Positions 1-9,800 of a stretch of DNA of 12,563 bases are shown here, piece after piece. Both the position numbers and the translations under genes were made by a program. How positions within the stretch are numbered: the first letter of the stretch is position 1; each line of letters opens with the position of its first letter. This stretch comes from Cephalothrix simula (taxonomy: Eukaryota; Nemertea; Palaeonemertea; Archinemertea; Cephalotrichidae). The stretch covers positions 1 to 12,563 of the forward strand of contig JAXIUW010183737.1 in the NCBI GenBank assembly GCA_035591015.1, given 5' to 3'. The notes under the pieces were generated by a model. It was not told where the DNA came from and did no database searches. It saw nothing but the letters and a program-made list of their open reading frames with translations.

Positions 1-45
1 AATTTTTTTATGATTTTCCAACTGGTTCTTGATTACTCACCTTAT

Positions 46-140
46 CTAGTGCTTCATCAGTGACAACCATGAGAAAATATAGCCACATCCAAAGACTAGA
101 AATACCCAAAAACTTAAAAAATGCTCTTGTTCAGATAATT
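46..140 (-). CDS. Possible alternative last exon adding a hydrophobic segment
   Basis: If the weak donor at 304/305 is used (phase 1), the acceptor TACTGTGCAG at 141 restores the frame. It adds 31 residues (one split codon plus 30), ELSEQEHF followed by LSFWVFLVFGCGYIFSWLSL, to a TAG stop at 46-48. The segment would be an eighth membrane-spanning stretch or membrane anchor. The polypyrimidine tract is modest and the donor is weak. A perfect donor consensus (AAG|GTGAGT, exon edge 41) lies just beyond in another frame, so this DNA may instead belong to a different exon. Treat as unproven. Confidence 0.27.
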
Positions 141-163
141 CTGCACAGTACTGTATGTAATTT

Positions 164-268
164 ATGCATTATTGAAAAATATAAAAATTTATAATTATTC
201 TCGCTAACGCTCGACTAATCGTTAATGCTCGACTAATTATATCAAGTTTTATATTTTTCATAATGCAC
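164..268. repeat. Small foldback (MITE-like) inverted repeat
   Basis: The left arm around 166-189 (GCATTATTGAAAAATATAAA and on) is the reverse complement of 244-265 (TTTATATTTTTCATAATGC) apart from a few mismatches and a 1-bp indel. The inner sequences (ATAATTATT and AATTATAT) extend the pairing. It lies immediately 3' of the receptor stop codon on the coding strand, in DNA that is either 3' UTR and intergenic or the last intron. No coding content is seen. Confidence 0.55.
202..237. repeat. 18-bp tandem duplication inside the foldback
   Basis: CGCTAACGCTCGACTAAT (202-219) is followed directly by CGTTAATGCTCGACTAAT (220-237), 16 of 18 bases identical. It forms the loop of the surrounding inverted repeat. 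Confidence 0.7.
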
Positions 269-287
269 ATTATGCTATAACTCTAAC

Positions 288-839
288 TTAGAATATATTA
301 TTACCTTTTTTTATTCTTTCTTCTTCTTCTCTCTGATGTTTATATCTTCTCATGAGTATTATCTTTCTAATAAATATACATAATAGTAGGGCAGTTGCAC
401 TCAGAAAGTTTCCGAGTGCAATTGCACCATCTCTGTACTTGAAACCGGTTGCCGTTGATATTATGCACCAGACAAACCAAATGCCTTCAACAAAGCACGT
501 GCCTACTAGCAGCCATCTTGATTCTTGGTTGTTTTCCTCACAATGCCAAGTTAGACCACAGAATATAGTTGTAATGATCATAAGGAACATCACATAAAGA
601 CAACTGAGGACCAGTCCTATATTATGCATGTCACTTGGTGTACATCTTGGCCAAAACTGGAATTCATACACGACTAGCTCAGAGTTTGGTGGCTGTAAGA
701 TAAGCCATTCGCTAGCAATTGCAACTTGGATGAAAGTTAAGCCAAGTGCGATTAAGAATAACCCACATGGGTGGGTTAATCTCTTGTAGCTAGCTTGTGC
801 GCAGTCGTCATACGTATCGATTCTCCATGTGTTTAGCAC
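288..839 (-). CDS. Last exon (read to in-frame stop): TM4-TM7 and C-tail
   Basis: The exon follows acceptor ATATTTTAG in phase 0 and reads VLNTWRIDTYDDC. TM4 is around LFLIALGLTFIQVAIASEWL, followed by QPP, matching the mGluR TM4 end (W-x-x-x-x-PP). An ECL2 cysteine (WPRCTPSD) can pair with the TM3 Cys. TM5 is around LVLSCLYVMFLMIITTIFCG, ICL3 is ENNQESR, TM6 is around LLVGTCFVEGIWFVWCIIST and TM7 is around IALGNFLSATALLLCIFIRK. The TM7 end FIRKIILM corresponds to the family F-x-P-K-x-Y but has Arg for Pro. The tail is short and charged (KHQREEEERIKK) and ends at TAA at 288-290. A possible donor (AAAG|GTAATA, exon edge 305) could instead splice in a further exon at 46-140. Confidence 0.85.
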   Translation of the reverse strand: MLNTWRIDTYDDCAQASYKRLTHPCGLFLIALGLTFIQVAIASEWLILQPPNSELVVYEFQFWPRCTPSDMHNIGLVLSCLYVMFLMIITTIFCGLTWHCEENNQESRWLLVGTCFVEGIWFVWCIISTATGFKYRDGAIALGNFLSATALLLCIFIRKIILMRRYKHQREEEERIKKGNNIF

Positions 840-3800
840 CTAAAATATAAAATCAAATTATGTAATAATTATAACCATTTTCTATTGTTTAAAGGTTTTA
901 ATAATTCTCTTAATTTAAATCAATTTTCATTTCCACTTACTTTAACAAACATGGCTGAAAACACAACAGCATATGACAGACCAAGGCAGAATTGCCTTAT
1001 TCCACAGACAGCTTCGCATGGATGAAACAGGAAGGCGAAATTCTGGAGATACACCAACATTAATCCAACCAGAATCATAAAACCAAGAACTGTTGTACCT
1101 CCTCGTATTGGGTAGAAACATAACAAGTAGAAAAATATACAAATGGTGGCTAAGAGTCCAATTGCTGTCAATGCTGCAATAACAACTGCCCAGACATGGG
1201 TAAACATCTCGTACTTATCTGGTGCTGCCTCAATGTTTTCTACATCTGTAAGGTAACCTTTAACTGCTCCTGGACAACCACATTTGACTGATAATGGGCA
1301 GAAGGATTTGATCGGACTTGATAATTTCGCTCCAGTTGCTGAGAATGAGATATATTTACTCTTCTCAATCTCCAATTTTTCCATCCAGAAACCGATCTGA
1401 AAAATAGACAAATTATTAATTAAGCAGTGGGCAACTAACTTCCTAAACCAAAACAAACGTGATTATATCCTTTACTAACCCTTTTATAAACAAACATTCC
1501 ACTCTCAGGGCGCAAATTTAATATTTGATAACCAATATCTCCGTACCCTCCTTCAGTAAACTTGAACTGGTAGGAATTGGATCCTAGTTCATCAGGGAAC
1601 ACTTGCCATTGTGCATCTCTGATATTGTTGAACAGGTAGTTGTTTCTAATGTCGTATCTCAGTCGCCATAGACAATCATCAATAGCAAGGTTTTTACATT
1701 CTGGTATATTTGAAACACCTTGTGCTGAGATGTAAGTTGATACCATGACCTGAAAAATATTAGTAAAACATTTAATGATTTATTCGACCTTCATTTTAAA
1801 AAGTTTGCGTTTTTAACTGAAAGGTCAAATTTACCTGTAGAAGGAATGGGTCCCATTGGAACATTGTAGATTTTATCGTTTCTTGTTTAGTACATTGTGC
1901 TAAATACTGCTTTTGTGGAACTATACTGTCATCAATTCTACACTTGAAGAGCATCTGCCAAAACTCATCAAACCAATCATCTGGAATGCCTCTCTTATTA
2001 CTATAACTAAGATCAGTCACCCATTTGATAAAGGATGGTATTGGATATGAGGTAAGTTGCAGCGTTATAGATCCTCTTGCGATATCTTCGTACCCATTAC
2101 TGACCGTTGTATCTCCTCCCCATGTTTCACTTCCAAGGAATATGAATCGTCCGAAAAGGGCAAGTTCTTTGCATGCCTGAAGGACCATTTTGACATGTTG
2201 GTGCTCTAGGAATAGTACGACTACCTTGCCATATGCTTTGTTATCCATATCTTTAACAATTTCTTTGATTTTATCTAAAGTCGCGTCCATAGGGATAACA
2301 GCTCTGTATCCAACGCAAAGTTTGTTGTCAGCAGAGTCCACAAGCTTAAGTAACACATTCATTCCATCATTACCATATGCATTATCGGAATTGAGGGCAA
2401 AGAAATAAACCCATTGCAGTTCCATGAGAATATCTGCCATCGCCCTTGCTTGCAGATTATCTGGAGGAACTGGTCTCAAGAACGTTGGATAGAGATTTTT
2501 ATTACTAAGCACAACTGAAGTACTTGATGGACTAATGTATGTAATCCTGTTTGGCTTAAAGTATTTGCCTGCTACAATTGAGAATGTTGATCCAGGAACC
2601 AGATATGAAACAACTGTTTGTGGTAACACTAATTGATCATATGATACGTAGTTACAGAGACCTTTAGTGTCTAAGTATGATGCTAAGTCCTGTCGAAGTT
2701 GGTCGTCATTTCCGCATATGTCAACTATAAGTCCACCAAATTTAGCAGTTGCATCTAATTTTAGTTTCTTGTTTTCATTGATGTAGTCAATGGTGAAGAA
2801 GAAAGCAAGAAGTCGTTGGAAGCCACGATTCAAATCAATTGCACCACATTTGTAAATATTCGTGCCAGGTTCATGAACACTAAAGAAGCCGGCAATATTT
2901 AAATCATTGTTTCTTTGACCAACATACTGAAATATAGAATAGGTAAAATGATATCTTGGTCATAATTTACTGAGTAAAAAAGTGTGTGTGAGGGTGTGTG
3001 TGTGTGTGTAATGCTTACCTTTTTCTGCATATAGCGGGATAGCCTAGGCTGGATATACGGACAAATGTCACAGTCATTTCCTTTACAGCTAGAGTCCCAG
3101 TTGGGATCGTATGTAACAGCGAGTTTTAGCTTGTATGTGTCATTGTAACTTCCGATCTAAAGAAAATGATATATGTTTCAGAATACTTGTATTCAATGTT
3201 TATTGACGCACTCATTGTTTTATGATTTACCAAAATTCTTAATGGTTATCAGGTTATACTTACTTGATCATAGCTGTATTGGCTTGGAGAGCCTTGGTTA
3301 TTGAAGTTTGAACCTTGCAGCTTGTAAATATGATAACCTCGATTACTTTCCCGCCCTTCGTAGTAGAACGGCTGCTTGGTAGCATCAGTGAAGTTAACCT
3401 GTTGCAGATATTTAAATGCATCAAGTCGTCTTTCTCCTGAGCTTCTGAAGTCATCACACACTCCATTGTAGTTTTCACCGCAGATAAATTTAAGGGTTTT
3501 GTCTAAACCTAGAGCAAGGGAATAGACTGCATTTATGACGTAGAGTGTGTACGGATCTTGTTTATATCTTGGTGATCTTGATATGCCTTGGTTAGTATTT
3601 GTGCATGTTGTTGGGTAGCTGAATGTATTTCCTGGAAGGGTACATTGAAACATGTATTGGAAATATTCAGCCAACCATGGATTTTCTGTGTCAGTAGTTG
3701 GATACTTTGTTGACAGGTAATCATCGAATTCAGGAATGTCAGCTGTTTCAATATTGAATGTTACAGTATTCTGTACAGTATTTCCAATATCTCTAATGAC

Positions 3801-6800
3801 TACTGGATCGTTACCCCAAGCTTCGGACCCTACAAAGAAGAAAGCGTTCTTTGCCCGTGGATTTTTCGAAACTGCTTTTAGGAAGGTATTTATATCATCT
3901 GTGGTTATGTATGTGATTACCACTGTAGCATTCGGGCGGTTGAGGAGTCGGTTTACTACAACATTTGCAGCTTGCTCTGAAATTGTACCGTTTTCGTTGA
4001 ATGTCAACGTCTGAGCAATGCATATTCCATTTGCTTTTGCAACTTTGACAAATTCCACCGAAGCTGCCGATCCATAAACATCTGATGTATAAACTAATTG
4101 AACATTGTTAAATTTCCATTTTTTCAAGAAACTGATCATTGCTCTTGCTAGTTTATCATCTCCTGGAACAGTTCTGAAGAAGTATGGAAATGCCTTTCGG
4201 TTATTTAAAATGACTCCAGAGGCTCCATAACTGATCTGTAAAGAATGTAAAATGTAAAAATTTTAATACCGTATTCAATTCCGCAAAAAGTTATTTTTAT
4301 GAAGGTAAATATGTATTTTTACACGTACCTGTGGGATACCCATGACTGTTAGAACCTCAGCTACTTGTACTGTGCTTGATGTCCTTAAATCACCAACGTA
4401 TGCAACTATATTCTTCGGATCTACCTGTACACCATTCTTGATCAACTTAATTACCCCACTAGTTATATCTGATACTAGTGCACTCGCTCTTATAGCACTC
4501 TGGCAGGAATCTAACCCAATTCCTCCGATTGTAACTCCTGGAAGTATTTTTGTAAACATCCCTGATTTCAAGTTGACTTGACGAATGGCAAAGTTGAATG
4601 CTTCAACAAGTTGAAATCCATACCTTTCAGCAATAGAACCACAAGTAAATGGTTGAACCCCTCTGTTGTGAACATTGAACAGACCTAAAAGAAATTTATC
4701 ATTGGCATTATGGTTTGATATCAGCTGGCAAAATAATGATTCCTACATTGTAGGAGAATAAATTACGATGCGTGTACCTGCTATAAGGATATCACCCGGT
4801 ACATATGTAAATTTTTCCTGGATATTTTCTCCTTGAAGGGAAGGGCATTCTACACACGGTGAACAGAGACTTGGTGTTTGCAAATATTTTGATTTGAATG
4901 TAATATCTGGTACTCGTAACTCAAGTTTGATATATGTTGCTCGCTAAAATTGAATAAAAGTTATCTATAGAATCAATGTAAGCCTGGAGCGTCTACAAGA
5001 AACTTTAAAAGGGAAGTATATATTTCTAATGACAACTTGCTTTAAATATGTATATTGATAAAAAACCTACCTCTACATATACTGCACTTTGTATTTGGTA
5101 TACTTGATAACCTTGATTTCCACCTTTGTTAAGGAAAGTAAAGTCCTCAGTCCCTACAGGATATTTGATATTCACCTTGTTCAGGTTCGCAATCAGTTTT
5201 GCTTTTGTGTCTAGCTGACCTTGAAACTGTGGGCACAGACCTAAGTATTCAAAGAATGATGTGAGATTTAAATAACAAATGACCTTTTCTACATATAATG
5301 CCACTACATGGATACTTACCATTGTAGCTGGCTCCGCAAACTTCCACAAGTGTGGCGTGAATGGCTGCAGCTATAGCATTTACTGAATTGATTGTACTGA
5401 TTAAATAATTTTCTTGCTGATAATCTGGAGCGTCTACAAGAGACTTTGTAGTGTCACAGGTTGTTGTGTATTTTGATGAGCCAGGAAGGTTACATTGGAA
5501 TGTAAATTGATACCATTCCTTGAACCATGGATTTCTAGTATATGTGTTCACACTTTTGGATTTAAGGTAATCATCAAATCCCTGTAAAAACGGTGAACGA
5601 ATGTTAAAGGTAATTGCATTCTCAGCTGCAGCAGTATTTCCTTTTATTATTGATTTGATATCACCCCATCCAGCTGATCCCAAAAAGACAAGATCTTTTG
5701 ATGTTGCGTTCTTAGCTTTTGCTGCAAGTAGACTCTCGATGTAGCTACCACCTTCTGCAAAAACCATCACAATCTTTGTTGCAGTTATTTTAGCAAGTTT
5801 GCCTACAATTAGTTCTGCACTTCCATCTGTTCCTAATTCATAGCATTGTGAAATGCAGATTTTCTGATTAGTAGCCTCCGTCCGGAAAGCCTTTGCTGCT
5901 GACCTGCCACCCACTGTTGGTTCGTTTATAACCATAACACATGACCACTTCATTTCTCTGATAAACTTTGCCATACCACTTGCTTGATTATTATCTGGTG
6001 GAACTGCTCTAAAGAGCGTTGGATAAGCTTGAGAATTAGCCAACTCATATGCCGTGGCTGATGGGGATACTTGTGGCAATGAAAATTGTCGAAGAATTTC
6101 CTGGGCTTTTTCTGTATTTTCTGATCCATATGTCATCCAAGCGCCAATGTTGTTTTCATTTACTGTGACTAAATCTTTCTTGAGTTTCAGAGTTCCTGCT
6201 TGGATATTTGAGAGCAAGTTTCCTTGGAGATATTGGCTAGAGCAAGCATCTAAACCAACAGCTCCTAACTTTACACCATTAAGCTTTGTTGGCCCGTTTC
6301 CATTATTAATCTGGTCAACTGCATATGCCATTGCCTCAGTGTATTGGAATCCATTTAGTGATTTCAGATCTCCACAGGAAAATGCAGTTACTCCTCTTTT
6401 ATGTACGTTGAACATCCCTCCAATAAGAAAATCTCCAGGAATGTAAAGGAATTTGGTTTGGAATTTAGAAATGCAAATTTTGCACAGAGGATCTGTATTT
6501 GAAGTACAAGTGGATCCTATTGCCGAGTTCTTCCATTTCATCGATGTTGTTGTTAGTGTTAACGTGTCTGAAGTGCTATATGTTCCGATCTATAATAAAA
6601 GAAGACAAACGATTATTTATTAAATGAATAATGATCGAGGAGAACCCATACAACCCATTTTTAGAAATTGTAATAAATATGATAATCTATGTATTTTCTA
6701 ACCTTAACGTATCCGGAAGCTTGTCCTTGATAATTTAAAATTTCATACTCTGCTGCAGCATTTCGACCTTCAAATTTAAAAGCGTTATTAGTATCATCAG

Positions 6801-9800
6801 TGAAGCTGACTGCTTCTATTTTCTTTATGAGTGTTTCTGTTTTATCAGCAGCCGTAAGAAAGGTGTTGCAAATACCATTGTATGTATTGCCACAATACTG
6901 TTTCAATGTTTCATCTATACCTTTTCCAATAGCATAAACGGCATTCATAACAGATGGAATAAGAGGGTCGGTCTTAAATTTCGGTGAGGAGGTAATATCT
7001 GCATTCTTTGCACATGGTTTTGGGTATTTTGATTGACCCGATGCATCAATATAACATGACAACATGTATTGGTACCATTCTTTAAACCATGGGTTAATTA
7101 GATATGTTTCTACATTTATATTCTTTAAGTACGTTTCAAACTGTGTGATTGAAGGGTGTTTAATATTAATCACTAATGAACCTATAGCAACATCCTCGAC
7201 GCCATTAACAGCTACCATACCATTCGCGCCCCACGATCTGCTTCCAAAGAATAATAACTCTTTCGCTGGACTAAGACTTGCAGCTTGAACAGCTTTAAAC
7301 ATCTCAAAAACATGTTTAGCATTCATAAATGTTACAACTACTCTTCCGTTTGGACGGGTTAATAGTTTAGTTAAAATGACTGCATAGTCTCCATCAGTGA
7401 TTGCTTCATATTCTGCTGTCACACATATTCCATTAGCATCAGCCTCACGTAAGAAGTCTTCTGCCATTTGTCGTTCATAGGGAATAGGAGATTTCACTAC
7501 TTGAACGTAATTCCAGCCAATCTTTAATAGAGTTGCGACCATTGCTTTGATTTGTTTTGTATCGGAAGGGGCAGTAGATAAGTGGTAAGGGTATTTATTT
7601 CCGTCAGACAATGAAGTACCTGAACCTCCATAACTTACTTGAGAGAGCCGAAGTCTGTTAAGTATGTTAAGGACCGAAATCGTTAGCGGAGTCGTTTGTG
7701 ATGCCACATACCCTTGAACTGTGTTAGCTTCGATCGATTTACCACTTTGACTTGTAATTGGTGTTAATCCCGATTGGTAACTTGCTACTAATCCGCTTCC
7801 AACTGTTTCACTCATGCAATCGTCAAAACCTATACCACCAAGTGTTCCTCCGTTCAGTATTCCTGGAAATTTGGTTTTTAAGTTCTTCATTGCAAAGACA
7901 AAGGCTTCTAGTAGTTGGGTACCTTCTGATCGAATTGCGCTGCATATAAATCCATTGATGTTGTCATGTATTGAAAATATACCAGTTAGATGAATGTCAC
8001 CAGGCTGGACGAAAAACTTCGTTCTTGTTTGTGATGTTAGGCAAAAACTGCATCCGTTTGGCTGGGGACATTCTGATACTGGTAAAGTAGTTAGAGCTGT
8101 TGTTCGAGATGTGTCATAAAGCCGAATCTGATTAGTGCTGAGAGAGTAAAGATTAATTCCTGATGAATATGAGCCAACCTGAAATAAACCAAAATCTAAA
8201 ATAGAAATGCGTCATAAGGTTTCATGCTTTAGGTATTATTTTTTTATCTCTTTGAAGCTTACCCTTTGAATTTTGTATGTTCCGGAAACAGAATTAAAAT
8301 TCCACACTTCATATGTTACATTTGTTGGATCTCCATTATTGTCAAATGCCAAGATATGTGCAAAGTAGTATGGGGGGGATTGGTAGGTGGCCCATGTTGG
8401 GATTCGCTCTTCGTTTGTGAACGTGAAATCTGTAGTCATCATGTAGTTCTTGAAGAAATCTTCGGTCGTCATTTGCGCTAAAGCTGTACACATTCCTTTA
8501 GCTTGACCTGGACATTTGGCAGCCCTCGCTCTTTTCAAGGCATTCGCGTAGGTAAAAACAGAGTCGACTGCTGAAACCACATATTGGTTCTGAATGTAGC
8601 TTTTCCGTCGCTCTGTTTCAGTCGGTACATCGCATGGTGGAAGACTTGCATAAGGTTCATAGGTAACTGTTAGGGTTTTTGGTTTGCACTTATTCACTTC
8701 CATCCACCACTCATCGTACCAAGGATTTGTTGTCTTCAAATTTGTATCACCAGGTATTAGCTTGACGAAGTAATCTTCGAATTCAGCACTTCTTCTTGCA
8801 CTTGGAGACACCGACATATATCCTCTTACATAGTTGTTGATTTTTCCAAACGAGGATTCTGAGCCTACAGCATCCGAAAATAGCCATTGCAATGCACCTG
8901 CTCCTGTCACAGTTTGTGCTGCCTTCATCATTTCAATTGCTGGTGTATATTCGCCATAAAACACAACAGTTTGAACAGATGACTGGACAAGTTGATTGAC
9001 GATTGCCTTCAGTGTTGCCTGATCTTTTTCGTCACTTTTTACTTTGAATGCTTGTGGGAAACAGATCTTGTTTTCGTCTCCTAACTTTAAGAGGGAAGAG
9101 TATCCATATTGACCATAAATGCTGTCCGTGTAAACAATAACAGATTTGGTCCATTTTAAGGTTTTGAGGGTGTCAATTATGACCTGAAATTTGAATTTCG
9201 AAATTTATTTTTGATGGCTTTTTCAGGTAAAAAACTTCGATTTGTATATGTGTTATATTTTACCTTCACTTGGAGGGAATCGGGTGGAATTGTTCTCATG
9301 AAGTATGGATATTTTATTGTATCACTCAAAGATGTCACACTTGATGCAAATGAAACTTGCGGAGTTTTGTACTTTGCAAGCCACTTAGCGACGTCTGAGG
9401 AAATTCCGCTAAATTGTGCTCCTATTGCTCCTGTAAACGTATAAAAGTAAACAAACGCTTATTGGTTAGTACAGACAGCTATTAGTAGCATAGAGAGATT
9501 AGTAGCATATTATTGTATAATATCTGACTTATAAGGTCTTTGATCACTTACATGTATTTGTCATTATTGAAACAAAATTTATTCATTAAAATGAGCCTTA
9601 ATTCTGGGTTCATGACCTCTACAGGGCGCCCGCCTATTCCAGGTCAGCCCTATTCCAAATCACCTCAATATACTTCGCCCCATAATGTTTAATAATAATG
9701 TAGGCATTGAAACCATGGTCATGGGTCATCAATACACCATATAAACGATAATATGCCATATATTGACCGTACTAAAAGTGGTAAAACGGGCTCTTTTCGA

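Noticed and set aside
41-88. A firm call of a second gene's signal-peptide exon (MWLYFLMVVTDEALDK)
   Set aside because: It is only 16 codons with a good donor. The hydrophobic core is short and no downstream exon is in the window. Kept as an alternative in the findings only.
2190-2408. Plus-strand open frames across the receptor exons (for example 2190-2408, 3736-4014, 6054-6446)
   Set aside because: They are antisense to strongly conserved receptor-coding sequence and show no family features. They are shadows of the real frame.
8263-8964. Separate intronless genes for each module (open frames starting at internal Met codons such as near 8964, 7890, 6541 and 4139)
   Set aside because: These methionines lie in the middle of conserved VFT strands or helices, and the frame continues upstream of them. 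Splice sites with matching phases link all the pieces, and no signal peptides are seen.
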